Shown piece after piece: positions 1 to 9,495 of a DNA stretch of 40,698 nt. Under the pieces are notes generated by a model. That model saw only the letters and a program-made list of their open reading frames with translations, did not search any database and was not told where the DNA came from. A program made the position numbers and the translations under genes. Every line of letters begins with the position of its first letter. Position 1 is the first letter of the stretch. The DNA comes from a virus. The stretch spans positions 1 to 40,698 of the IMG/VR virus record IMGVR_UViG_3300009506_000091; one strand, given 5' to 3'.

Positions 1-1
1 A

Positions 2-619
2 AAACCACAAACTCCAGTTGCTACAGGTGCAAACAATGAATTTCTTTATGAAGGACTACTAGGTAAACGCTTATATAATAATGTTACTAATGGTACACTT
101 ATTATCAAGGGTATTACTGGTAAGTTCCAAGATGGAGAAGCTATCACCGGCGGTATAGCTGGTGACTGCGTTCTTGCAGCGACAGATGGTGCTGTAGGTG
201 GAGTGCTTAATTGTACTACTGTAACAGCTGCATTTGTAGCTGGAGAAGTAGTAACAGGTGGTACTTCAGGTGCTACTGCCACAGTAGTAGCTGTACATAA
301 TACTTGTGTTGCTTTTGTACCACAAGAAAGTGTATCTAGTTACTCTATGTGGTCACGTATAGGTCATACTGTATTAGTAAATATTGGTGCCACAGTAAAT
401 TCTGGTGCATTTACTATTAATGGTGTTGATATTGGTGCTGTTGCTTGGTCTGGTCAGTTTATCAAACAAATCTGGACCGGTACTTCACCTTTAACAGCTA
501 TTGTTAATGCTCTTGATACTACAGCAAGTGTGACAGATGCTAGTCTATACAATATAGATTCTCGTATTGCACTTGTTGATAGTAATGGGGTTGTGGTTGA
601 TGATAATGCTGGTGCCTGA
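2..619 (+). CDS. Probable major tail tube protein, N-terminal part (5'-truncated, frameshifted)
   Basis: The reading frame is open from the first in-frame codon at base 2, so the gene starts outside the window. It ends at a TGA created by a 16-bp tandem duplication. The protein is Gly/Thr/Val-rich and beta-strand-like, with a GEVVTGGTSGATATVV segment that recurs in the 455-aa tail protein downstream. Position just before two chaperone-like genes and the tape measure is the usual place of the siphophage major tail protein. The function is inferred from synteny; no diagnostic motif is visible. With one repeat copy removed the frame runs on to 1175, giving about 385 residues within the window. 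Confidence 0.6.
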   Translation, partial: KPQTPVATGANNEFLYEGLLGKRLYNNVTNGTLIIKGITGKFQDGEAITGGIAGDCVLAATDGAVGGVLNCTTVTAAFVAGEVVTGGTSGATATVVAVHNTCVAFVPQESVSSYSMWSRIGHTVLVNIGATVNSGAFTINGVDIGAVAWSGQFIKQIWTGTSPLTAIVNALDTTASVTDASLYNIDSRIALVDSNGVVVDDNAGA

Positions 620-632
620 TAATGCTGGTGCC
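601..632 (+). repeat. Perfect 16-bp tandem duplication inside the tail protein gene
   Basis: TGATAATGCTGGTGCC occurs twice head to tail (601-616 and 617-632). Sixteen is not a multiple of three, so the second copy shifts the frame and creates a TGA at the junction. Reading with one copy gives an uninterrupted DDNAGAGYHV protein. Confidence 0.95.
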
Positions 633-1175
633 GGTTATCATGTATCAGATGTTAATACAACTACTAATGTAATTACTATTGATGATGTTGGTGGTTTTGG
701 TACCGGTGTTGCAGCAACAGGTTCTGTTGCACCATGGTTCCCAGAAGTTGTTGATAATGGTACTATTGTTCATGGACGTGTTGGTGCTGTTACTTTCGAA
801 GGAAGTTCAATTTCTGTAACTGATTCATCAGTAACAGTTGATAACGGTATTCAGTATATTGTTGATGAAAAAGATGGATCTGATTATCCATCATTCTATG
901 AAACTCCAGGTATGCGAACAGTAGAAGCATCTGTTGGTCTTTACTTCCGTGAAGCTGATGTTCAATACTACGAACGTGGTGTTGTAGCTGGTCAGGGTGA
1001 ATCAATATTACCTCTTGGTGATACATCAGGTGCACGTTGTAAGATTTATCTGCCTAATTCAGTGTTTGATATTCCAGCACTAGATGCAGCAGATATGATT
1101 AAGATGACTACTACTTTACGTGGTGAAGCATCTTCTCCGGAAGTTGCAGATGAAATTGTAATCGTTTTCGATTAA
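618..1175 (+). CDS. Probable major tail tube protein, C-terminal part (displaced frame)
   Basis: This is the continuation of the upstream tail gene in a frame shifted by one base. From codon 618 it reads DNAGAGYHVSDVN and stays open to TAA at 1175. The frame is open upstream to an ATG at 567, but residues encoded by 567-617 do not resemble the rest and there is no ribosome binding site, so an independent gene is unlikely. The C-terminal region carries acidic and beta-rich segments such as the EKDGSDYPSFYETPGMRTVE stretch near its middle. As the window stands, a full-length tail protein could be made only by recoding or by loss of one repeat unit. Confidence 0.6.
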   Translation, partial: DNAGAGYHVSDVNTTTNVITIDDVGGFGTGVAATGSVAPWFPEVVDNGTIVHGRVGAVTFEGSSISVTDSSVTVDNGIQYIVDEKDGSDYPSFYETPGMRTVEASVGLYFREADVQYYERGVVAGQGESILPLGDTSGARCKIYLPNSVFDIPALDAADMIKMTTTLRGEASSPEVADEIVIVFD

Positions 1176-1182
1176 CTAACTA

Positions 1183-1206
1183 AAAGCGTTTATGCTTTAA
1201 TTTTTT
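1183..1206 (+). terminator. Weak hairpin plus T-run after the tail protein gene
   Basis: AAAGC (1183-1187) pairs with GCTTT (1194-1198), followed by AA and a run of six T. The stem is only 5 bp, so at most partial termination is expected. This would lower chaperone and tape-measure expression relative to the abundant tube protein. Confidence 0.35.
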
Positions 1207-1219
1207 GCGAGGTAAATAT

Positions 1220-1654
1220 ATGTTAGATATTGGTGCTTATACAGTAAAGGAAGCAACTGTAACAGTTCCTTTACTGAATTTAGATAGTGTAGAAATTACT
1301 ATCTGTAAAATTAGTCCTGAAGAACTACTAGATATTAGAGAAAAATGTATAATTGGTAAGAAATTTAATAAGATTACCAAAGATTTTGACGAGAATATTG
1401 ATAACAAGAAATTCCTACAAATGTATGCTGATGCTGTTATCAAAGGCTGGTCTGGCCTAAAAGGTAAGCATTTAAAGAAACTAATGCTAGTGAATCTTCC
1501 GGAAGAACTTTTAGAAGAGGAAGTTGAGTGTAACAAAAAAAATAAAACAGAACTATTATCACGTAGTTCAGAAGTTGATGATTTTGTAACTTCAGTTCTT
1601 AGTGATGTTTCTGTATTTAATGCTCAACTAAATGAGGCTGAAGAAGCAAAATAA
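1220..1654 (+). CDS. Tail assembly chaperone, G-like
   Basis: A 144-aa acidic/lysine-rich protein between the major tail protein and the tape measure, the conserved place of the lambda G-type tail chaperone that binds tape measure during tail assembly. The start is taken as ATG 1220 because GCGAGG lies just upstream; an in-frame TTG at 1205 lies before that site. The C-terminus (NEAEEAK) ends at an A-AAA-UAA sequence followed by a hairpin, a plausible -1 frameshift site leading into the next gene. No domain is recognised by motif, so the assignment rests on synteny and the recoding signal. Confidence 0.6.
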   Translation: MLDIGAYTVKEATVTVPLLNLDSVEITICKISPEELLDIREKCIIGKKFNKITKDFDENIDNKKFLQMYADAVIKGWSGLKGKHLKKLMLVNLPEELLEEEVECNKKNKTELLSRSSEVDDFVTSVLSDVSVFNAQLNEAEEAK

Positions 1655-1682
1655 TAAGCTTCCTCAGCACTATGTTTGAGGA
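1648..1682 (+). promoter_or_regulatory. Putative -1 programmed frameshift signal
   Basis: The P-site codon AAA (1649-1651) is preceded by A and followed by the UAA stop (1652-1654), so a one-base backward slip keeps AAA pairing. After a 9-nt spacer, TCCTCA (1661-1666) pairs with TGAGGA (1677-1682) in a 6-bp hairpin with a 10-nt loop. The -1 frame is open from 1642 and runs straight into the next gene. Confidence 0.5.
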
Positions 1683-2016
1683 TTACAAAGGACAGTCTAA
1701 TCCAACATATAAAGAGTATATTACTATATGTGAAGAATTAGGTGAAGAACCAGACCCAGCTAAAGCTCCGGTTAGATTAATTGATTTAAGTGAGATTTCG
1801 CAAATTGCATGGCACTACTATGTAGAGTGTAGAAATCATACTATAGTCAATAATATAACCGGACAAGCTGGGCTTTCTTTTGTAGAGATAAAAACTTTAA
1901 TGGATATTAAAGGAATGCCTCAGCATAGAAGAAATTCAGTCTTCGAGCGGATTATGTTTATTTACTACTGGGTAGAACAACGATCACTAGAGCCTGAGGA
2001 AGCAAATGGCAATTAA
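1672..2016 (+). CDS. Tail assembly chaperone, T-like
   Basis: A 114-aa protein whose last codons overlap the tape-measure start. In siphophages this position holds the T-like domain, usually made only as a GT fusion by frameshifting. Here ATG 1672 has no Shine-Dalgarno sequence, and it lies in the loop of a hairpin, which argues for expression as an extension of the upstream chaperone through IISFLSTMFEDYKG. Conserved motifs are not recognised. Independent translation by coupling remains possible, since the upstream stop is only 17 nt away. Confidence 0.6.
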   Translation: MFEDYKGQSNPTYKEYITICEELGEEPDPAKAPVRLIDLSEISQIAWHYYVECRNHTIVNNITGQAGLSFVEIKTLMDIKGMPQHRRNSVFERIMFIYYWVEQRSLEPEEANGN

Positions 2017-5000
2017 AGATATCACTTTCGGAATTAAAGCAACATTTAAAGATATGGCCTCTAAAGGTCTTAAAACTTTAAATAATGCTATGAGACAAAG
2101 TGAACAAGTAGCTGAAAAATCTATGCGTGGCCAAGAAAAACTAGTACGTAGAATGGCTGCGCAAAATACTAAAGCATTTAATATAGCTGCCTTAAGTGTA
2201 GGTCCTTTAGTTAGAGCCTATGCTGAGGTAGCTGCTGCTTTATGGGCTGTTGAAAGAGTATGGAATGTTATAGATATAGGTGCGAAATTTTTAGAAACTA
2301 GTGATTCATTTAAAGTATTAGGTGCGCAGTTTGGCTATAATGCTGAGGTAATGAAAACTGAACTTAAAGCACTAGCTGGGGATGCTATTACTACACAAAA
2401 CTTAATGCAAAATGCCTCATTAGCTTTAGCATCTGGATTAAGTACAGATCAACTTGAAAAACTTACAGTCACAGCAAGAAAGGCAGCAAGAGCTATGGGT
2501 CGGTCAATGCCAGATGCATACGATCGTATTGTACGTGCCGTTACAAAACTTGAACCAGAGCTTTTAGATGAAATTGGTCTTACTACTCGCCTGCAAAATA
2601 TTCTTGGAGATTATGCAAAATCTGTAGGAAAAAGTGTAGATCAGATTACATCTCTTGAAAAAACTCAAATATTTACAAATGCTGTAATTGAAGAGGGTAT
2701 TAAAAAGTTTGGTGCTATTGATGTAAGTACTAAATCATGGGCTGAACGATTAGAAACAATTAAAATTCAATTAATTGATACTGGTACACAACTTGTAGGT
2801 ACTTTTGTTCCAGTTATTGTAACTGCTGCAGAAGTACTAATGCAGTTTTCTAGTAATGTAACTGTAACTGTAGGAGCATTACTAGCTTATAGAGCAGGTT
2901 TAGCAGTCATAAGAAAAGAACAAAATATGGCAGCTATTGCTTCTAGAAGTACAGCTGCTGCAGAACTTGCATTAAGCGAAGCATATAGAAAACAAAATAT
3001 AGCTGCTGCAGCTATAACTACTGCTAAAGCTACAAAGAATAAAGCCGCTATAAAAGAAGCTCAATTAGAGTGGGAATTAACAAGACAACATGTACTACAT
3101 ACAAAAGCTGCTCTTGAGACTGCAAAAGCAGATATTGCTGCTGCAAAAGCTGTAACATTTAAATCTGTAGCTATTCGTGGATTAGGAAAAGCATTTAGAT
3201 TCTTAACTGGGCCAATTGGTATTGTTATATTTGCTATTACAGAATTACTAGCAGCTATGGGTGTATTTGATACTATTTTTGGAGGTGCAGAAACTGCATC
3301 TGATAAATTAGCTGAACGTATAAAAAAATTAACAGAAAATCAAAAAGAGCAACTAGCTGTGACAGAACAATTACACTTAGATACAGCAAAAGTTGTAGAT
3401 GCTATGGATAAGGGTAGAGTATCTGTTGATGAGTTTGGAAAAGGATATCAAACTCTTACTGTAGAAATTAAGGATGCTAATGATCAATTAGAACGACATA
3501 TAATATTACAAAAACGTGTAGATGGTAAACTACAAAAAGTAAATTTTGTAGGAGTAAATGCAGAAGTATTATCTGATGTAAATAAGCAATTAGAAGTAGC
3601 AAAAGTTAGATTAGATAAATTATCTGGATTTACTGGGTTTTTTAAAAGAATATTTGCATTTGGTACAGATGCTAAAGCAGAGGCTCAAGCACAGGTAGAT
3701 TTACTTAAAACTGTACAATTTAATTTAGAAAAATCTGGATTAGAACAAGCTAAACATGTAGATAAGGTATTTACACACGCCAAGAAAGCTATTATAAGTT
3801 TAGATGACATACTTAAAGATACTGGTACTAATATTAAAGATATTGAAAAGGATATGTTTACTAAATCCCAGGCTTTAGAAAATAAAATAGTAGCATCAGA
3901 ACAAGCACTTACTAAAGCTAAAAATAAAGTATCTGAGTATGCAAAAGAAATTATAAATGTAAAGGCTCTAGATACTACAGAAGATGGTGGATTAGTTAAA
4001 CGATTAGAAAATGAACGAGTTAACGTAATTAAATTAATACCTCAAATTAAAAAATATATAGAAAAATTAAAAGAATTACGTGCTGGAAGAGCTAAAAAAG
4101 CACAACAGTCATTACTAGAAGCCATGATTGAAGGAGATATTAAAGCTTTAGAATCTCAAAAAAATACCCAAACTACATCATTAAGTGACAGTAAAAACTA
4201 TTTTGATAAACTAAAAGATTTATATTCAAAATCTGAAGATGCTAAACTTGCGCGGTTACAAGAGGATTTAGATAAAGAAGTTATAACTACTGAAGAATAT
4301 GCGTTAAGAGCATATAAACTTCGTGCAACTACTATTACTCAATTAGAAAAACTTAATATAGATTTTAAAAATAGAGAAAAAGACTTAGAAATAGGTTATT
4401 GGGAAGAAATTGCAGCTAATGACGATAATAGTTATACTCAACGATTAAATGCTTTAGAGACATATTTACAAGTTAGCCTAGCTAAAGAAGGTTTAACTGC
4501 TGCTGAAAAAGCACGTATTATTCGTGAAGGTAATAAAAAATTAGAAGATCTTAATAATGAACGTATACTAAAAGAAGGTTCTATATATGAAATTTTAAAA
4601 TTAAAGCATAAAAAATATGTAGATGATTTAAAATCTAATAATGAAATACTAGCGGATAGTTTTATTGAAACTAGTAAGATTATTTCTGATACATTATTAA
4701 ATCAAGTTGGTAAAAGTATTGGACTATTAACTGACGAAGCAAAAACACTATATAAAGAACAACTTATAGCAGCACAACAATCATATCAAGGTATGGTTGA
4801 TGCAGCAAATCAAGCATTTGGTACTTCATTGGGTAATACCTCATTAGATAAACAACGAGGTCTACAAGATATTGAAATTGGTCGTGTACGTAATATATCA
4901 GACGTATTAGCTGGCGGAGGAGATGCAGAATCTATTCAGAAGGATGTCAGAGGTATTCAAATAGATACACGTAGAAAACAGGAAGATTTACAGTTATCTA

Positions 5001-5830
5001 CTGATAGAAAGACTGAAGATGCCAAATCTGAACGTGCAAACTCATTATTAGATGCACAACGTGAACTTAATAAAGCACTATTAGAAGCTAATCAAGAATA
5101 CTCAGATGCCAATAAACAAATCTGGGTTGATATGTATGATAGTATTAAAGAAACTACTTTTAATTCACTTAGCGAGATTATGATGGCAGAATTCAATAAA
5201 GCTGTATTTGGTGTTGAATCTACAGAACAAGCTGAACAGAAAAAAGCTGAAGCTGGGGCTCAAGGTGCTACAGGTACTTTAAAAACTAAACTCATGGAAA
5301 CGATTTTAGGAGTAGGTATTGATGCTCCTGCTATTATTTCTAAAGCATCTGCATTACTTGGGCCATTTGGTCCTCCTATCGGTGCCGCTATTGTAGCTGG
5401 TATTGTTAGTATGACAAGTGGACTAGCTGCAAAAGCTATCCCTATTCCTAGTATAGCTGGTGGCGGTGCAGCATCTATTAAACCTCCAGTTTTAAAAATG
5501 CATACTGGCGGTACTATTAGTGGTGCATCAGAAGAAGTTCCATTTATTGGATTAAAGGGTGAAGGTATTCTTAATAAACATAATGGAATGAAAGCAGCCG
5601 GAGGTCCATCAGGTGTTGATTTTATGAATGCTACTGGTAAAACTCCTATTACTAATATGTCTAAAGGAAATACTCAAGTAACAATACAAATTGTTGATTC
5701 TAGTGGTAATACTAAAGATGCTTTAACTATCAGTGATTGGGATAGTTGGTTACGAGGACAAGGCGGAAAAATTATGCGTAACGTAACTCGTGATGGTAAT
5801 ATTATAATAGATAAAAAAGGTATAGCTTAA
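2006..5830 (+). CDS. Tail tape measure protein
   Basis: At 1274 aa it is the longest ORF here. It has long Ala/Lys/Glu-rich helical segments (about 330-420, 560-760, 960-1080), hydrophobic stretches near 280-300, 400-425 and 1130-1190, and a Gly-rich C-terminus with HTGGTISG and EGILNKHNG, resembling the C-termini of tape measures. It spans the tail lumen and sets tail length; at roughly 0.15 nm per residue the tail would be about 190 nm (inference). The start has TGAGGA 6 nt upstream and overlaps the preceding gene by 11 nt. T5 pb2 has a similar size. Confidence is high from length, composition and position. Confidence 0.9.
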   Translation: MAIKDITFGIKATFKDMASKGLKTLNNAMRQSEQVAEKSMRGQEKLVRRMAAQNTKAFNIAALSVGPLVRAYAEVAAALWAVERVWNVIDIGAKFLETSDSFKVLGAQFGYNAEVMKTELKALAGDAITTQNLMQNASLALASGLSTDQLEKLTVTARKAARAMGRSMPDAYDRIVRAVTKLEPELLDEIGLTTRLQNILGDYAKSVGKSVDQITSLEKTQIFTNAVIEEGIKKFGAIDVSTKSWAERLETIKIQLIDTGTQLVGTFVPVIVTAAEVLMQFSSNVTVTVGALLAYRAGLAVIRKEQNMAAIASRSTAAAELALSEAYRKQNIAAAAITTAKATKNKAAIKEAQLEWELTRQHVLHTKAALETAKADIAAAKAVTFKSVAIRGLGKAFRFLTGPIGIVIFAITELLAAMGVFDTIFGGAETASDKLAERIKKLTENQKEQLAVTEQLHLDTAKVVDAMDKGRVSVDEFGKGYQTLTVEIKDANDQLERHIILQKRVDGKLQKVNFVGVNAEVLSDVNKQLEVAKVRLDKLSGFTGFFKRIFAFGTDAKAEAQAQVDLLKTVQFNLEKSGLEQAKHVDKVFTHAKKAIISLDDILKDTGTNIKDIEKDMFTKSQALENKIVASEQALTKAKNKVSEYAKEIINVKALDTTEDGGLVKRLENERVNVIKLIPQIKKYIEKLKELRAGRAKKAQQSLLEAMIEGDIKALESQKNTQTTSLSDSKNYFDKLKDLYSKSEDAKLARLQEDLDKEVITTEEYALRAYKLRATTITQLEKLNIDFKNREKDLEIGYWEEIAANDDNSYTQRLNALETYLQVSLAKEGLTAAEKARIIREGNKKLEDLNNERILKEGSIYEILKLKHKKYVDDLKSNNEILADSFIETSKIISDTLLNQVGKSIGLLTDEAKTLYKEQLIAAQQSYQGMVDAANQAFGTSLGNTSLDKQRGLQDIEIGRVRNISDVLAGGGDAESIQKDVRGIQIDTRRKQEDLQLSTDRKTEDAKSERANSLLDAQRELNKALLEANQEYSDANKQIWVDMYDSIKETTFNSLSEIMMAEFNKAVFGVESTEQAEQKKAEAGAQGATGTLKTKLMETILGVGIDAPAIISKASALLGPFGPPIGAAIVAGIVSMTSGLAAKAIPIPSIAGGGAASIKPPVLKMHTGGTISGASEEVPFIGLKGEGILNKHNGMKAAGGPSGVDFMNATGKTPITNMSKGNTQVTIQIVDSSGNTKDALTISDWDSWLRGQGGKIMRNVTRDGNIIIDKKGIA

Positions 5831-8800
5831 TGACAGTTATTTTATGTAATTTAACTGCTGATAGGGAAGAAGAAGTTAAATCAGTTGGATTAGGATTTTT
5901 AGAATTCTCATTAACTGATACTTCGTCTATAGCTATTGGATCAGTATTACGTATTAATCAAGATATAGCACATATTACATCTATTAATGGTGAACGTATA
6001 AATTATTATGTTCCACCTGGTAATTCATTTTCACCAGTAGTAGGATCTATTATTATTATATCTTCAGTATTTAGATTCGCATCAGAAGATATAATTTTAT
6101 CTACAGATACTACTGATTTGTTTTATTCTGGAAGATTAAGTGTACCAAGTATCAATGAGTCTTTTGGATCTTTTTTTGAAAAGAAACAAATTATATCTAA
6201 TGCTAATATAAATCTTATTAATTCAGATAAAAAATTAAGTAGCATTTTTCACGGTTATGATTTAACTACAGATGTAAAAATTGAACTATTAGTAGGTAAT
6301 GGTACTAATTCAGTTGATTATGAAACTTTCTTTTCAGGAGTTAGCACATCTAGTAGTAATTTTACATATGATGATATTACTTTCAGTTTTACAGCTAAAG
6401 ACAATAGAGCTATTACTTTAGAAACTAAAATACCATCAGAAACTTTTGATGCATCACTTTACCCAAATTTTGCAACATTAGATGCAGGTTTTCCTGTAGC
6501 TAAATTAACTGTTGCATCTGTTCCTGGAGGTTGGGCAGCTGGTTTACGTGTAAAAAATAGTATAGGTGCTACTGCTGTAATCAGTGATATTATTGGCTCT
6601 GATTTATATATTTATAGTTATTCTGGCGATTTTTCTACTACACCTGGTTCAGATGATATATCATCTGATTATGCAGCTGGATCTACAACTGTTACTGCTA
6701 TAAACTCAATGGGTACAAATTTAATTATAGCTGGGGATAATGGTCACTTTATTTCAACTGCTGAAGATACTACTCTAAATAATGCTACTATACTAAGTGG
6801 ATCTAAAACTATAGTTTCATATTCCTGGGACTATCATAAAATATGGGGTACTTTTGAAAAAACATGGGTATATACAAGACCGTTAAATATTACTATTACT
6901 GCTGCAGATTCTGGTTATATTGATAATTTTAATATAAATATAGATAGTGTTGATAATATTTTATCAGCTTCTTTAAAGATTACAACACCAACACTATCAA
7001 AAACTATTGATGTGAGTGCTAACTTATTATCTACAGGCTCAAAAGTTGTAGATTTATCTCAATATAATTTAAAAATACTAGCTGGTCAAACAATTAATGT
7101 ATATTTAACAGCTACAACTATAGCTGGTAACAGTGGGTATACACCGTATAAATCTACATTTACATATAAAGTATCTGCTGTATCTATTGATGTAGTTGGA
7201 CACTATAATACTTCAGATATTGCTACTTTTGATATTCCTATTGATTTAACAACCGCAACTATAGTAGATAATGGTAATTTATTTTTTAGCGGAAATAGTA
7301 TAGAAAGAGTAATGGTTAGTGCAACTGCTAATTCCTCTACTGGAAGTATTTATCTTGGTACCTTAAATAGTGGTGCTCAAATACCAGAATTAGTAAATGG
7401 ATCAGATACTACATCTATATCTGTTACAGTTTCATTTACTAATGATCCTAATTTTAAAGCTCCTACTGAACTATACGCTCTAACAATTAAGTATCCTACA
7501 GATGTTGTGGTAGGTTCAACTCTTGAAGCAAGTGCTCAAAATAAACCTATCCCTATTTTATACGGTGATTTTACAAATGAATTTTTACCAACTGTTAAAC
7601 TATCATCTAATGTAGATAATACGTTAGCTGCATATTTTTCTTTTAGCAATGCAACAACTGGTTCTTTAGATTATTTAGAAACAGGTGGCACAGCTCCATT
7701 AATGTTTGATGTAGGTGATAGTATTGAGTATATAGCTGCAGGAGCTACAGCTGAATTAATTTCTGCTAAAATTACACAGATTTTACCTACTGTATCTACT
7801 CCAGGAAGTAGAGCAGGTACTGTGTACTTTGAAAACTATGGTATTATTCCAAATGTACCAGGTTCAGCTGTAACTATTTCCAGAGAAACAAATGTTTATA
7901 AAATATGTAATCATCCAGTACATTCTATATTAGATGTTAAATATATGCCTAAATCATCTAAGATTCCTATTAATTTACCAAATACTGTAACAAGGATTGA
8001 TGATTTAGCTAATGGAGAACTAACACTAATAGGCCTTAATTCTAAAGATTCTGTGTTTGTATCAGTAAAAGGAAAACCAGATTCAGCCGGACTTCTTATA
8101 GAATCTCCTTTAGCTATACTAAATGATTTAACAACTACTTATAATTTAGGTGTTACTATTACTGTAAAAGGAGGAATTACATCAGAATTAGATACATTAA
8201 AATATAGAAAATATATTACAGAACAAACAACTTTTGGAGACTTACTAAGTTCTATTGAAACTGATTCTAATGTACATACTTATATTGATAGTAATAATGT
8301 GTTAACTATATTACGTTTTACATCTACATTAGTACATGATATAAAATACGAAGAATATAATGTAGTACCTGGTAGTTTCAATGAGCAATATGATCCTAAT
8401 GGAATAAAAGTTTCTGGTATTAAATTTTTATATAATTATAATTATCAAGATTCTGCATTTAATGGGTTAAAATCAGTGGGTACTGCTTCTACCCAGGATA
8501 CTATGGAATTTACATGGCTATACCAAACTGCTGATGCTGATTTAATAGGTGACCAATTATTTGCTATTCTTAGAAAAACTCCAGAAATTATTAACTGTAC
8601 ATTAGTAGGTGATAATATTCTACTTGTTAGACTAGGTGATATTTTGAAACTTACTTATAGAAATTCAGAACATATTTTATTTATTTATAATATAGTAAAG
8701 AATCCTAATACCAGTCAGATAGATATTTACGGTTGGAACCTAGCTCATGGATATGATATTGATTTTACTATTCCAGATTTAGCTGAATTTCCTGTATTTA

Positions 8801-9495
8801 TACGAGAGCAAGCAAATTGGGTTTATCAGTATCATCCTGTCAATATAATAGATCCATTTTTAAAAGATTCTAGTAATATATTTGATACTACTTTATTATC
8901 TAATAATTTAGTACATAATTCAAATGTAAATGTGGCAGAGGGAGTATCTACAAGTCCTACTTTAGGTACTAGGCTAATATTTGACTCTACTACACAAGAT
9001 AAAGCATTCGTAATATATGAAAAGGTTACAAAAGGCGAAGATATTAAGATTAATATAGATATTCAATCTGCAGTCGCTGGAGATACTGGATACATTAAAA
9101 TAGGTAAAGCTACTGATGCACAAGTTGCTACTTTTACAGGTGATGCTTCTACAGATACATATTCATTATTAGGCACATTTACAGCAACAACTTCTTTAGT
9201 AACTAATACACTAACTGTTAATCTACCAACAACAGGAATAGAAGATAATTTAGTTATTTTCTTTGTTCCTAATGGTGGTACTATAGGTACATCTACATTA
9301 CGTGCAGAAACTATCCAGTTATATTATGTAAATGATAGAAACTTAGCAGATGATAGATTCAACTATTGGAATGGGGCATGGCCTTATATATTTAAGAAAT
9401 TTATGTTAAACAGACATAATCCAGAAATGCCACCTAGTAAATATTTAACTGATTTAAATGGTAATAGAGAGAACATTGCGAGGTTCAAAGCATGA
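5830..9495 (+). CDS. Tail tip / baseplate hub protein
   Basis: A 1221-aa protein that starts at the last base of the tape-measure stop (TAATG). It is Ser/Thr/Ile-rich and beta-strand dominated, as expected for a large tail-tip structural protein. The segment around 350-500 looks like fibronectin- or Ig-like repeats, and the C-terminal 180 residues look like a carbohydrate-binding-type beta domain; both are impressions from composition. The T5 counterpart by position would be pb3 of the tail tip. No enzymatic motif such as a peptidase or lysozyme was recognised. The class call (tail structural) is firmer than the specific hub role. Confidence 0.65.
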   Translation: MTVILCNLTADREEEVKSVGLGFLEFSLTDTSSIAIGSVLRINQDIAHITSINGERINYYVPPGNSFSPVVGSIIIISSVFRFASEDIILSTDTTDLFYSGRLSVPSINESFGSFFEKKQIISNANINLINSDKKLSSIFHGYDLTTDVKIELLVGNGTNSVDYETFFSGVSTSSSNFTYDDITFSFTAKDNRAITLETKIPSETFDASLYPNFATLDAGFPVAKLTVASVPGGWAAGLRVKNSIGATAVISDIIGSDLYIYSYSGDFSTTPGSDDISSDYAAGSTTVTAINSMGTNLIIAGDNGHFISTAEDTTLNNATILSGSKTIVSYSWDYHKIWGTFEKTWVYTRPLNITITAADSGYIDNFNINIDSVDNILSASLKITTPTLSKTIDVSANLLSTGSKVVDLSQYNLKILAGQTINVYLTATTIAGNSGYTPYKSTFTYKVSAVSIDVVGHYNTSDIATFDIPIDLTTATIVDNGNLFFSGNSIERVMVSATANSSTGSIYLGTLNSGAQIPELVNGSDTTSISVTVSFTNDPNFKAPTELYALTIKYPTDVVVGSTLEASAQNKPIPILYGDFTNEFLPTVKLSSNVDNTLAAYFSFSNATTGSLDYLETGGTAPLMFDVGDSIEYIAAGATAELISAKITQILPTVSTPGSRAGTVYFENYGIIPNVPGSAVTISRETNVYKICNHPVHSILDVKYMPKSSKIPINLPNTVTRIDDLANGELTLIGLNSKDSVFVSVKGKPDSAGLLIESPLAILNDLTTTYNLGVTITVKGGITSELDTLKYRKYITEQTTFGDLLSSIETDSNVHTYIDSNNVLTILRFTSTLVHDIKYEEYNVVPGSFNEQYDPNGIKVSGIKFLYNYNYQDSAFNGLKSVGTASTQDTMEFTWLYQTADADLIGDQLFAILRKTPEIINCTLVGDNILLVRLGDILKLTYRNSEHILFIYNIVKNPNTSQIDIYGWNLAHGYDIDFTIPDLAEFPVFIREQANWVYQYHPVNIIDPFLKDSSNIFDTTLLSNNLVHNSNVNVAEGVSTSPTLGTRLIFDSTTQDKAFVIYEKVTKGEDIKINIDIQSAVAGDTGYIKIGKATDAQVATFTGDASTDTYSLLGTFTATTSLVTNTLTVNLPTTGIEDNLVIFFVPNGGTIGTSTLRAETIQLYYVNDRNLADDRFNYWNGAWPYIFKKFMLNRHNPEMPPSKYLTDLNGNRENIARFKA

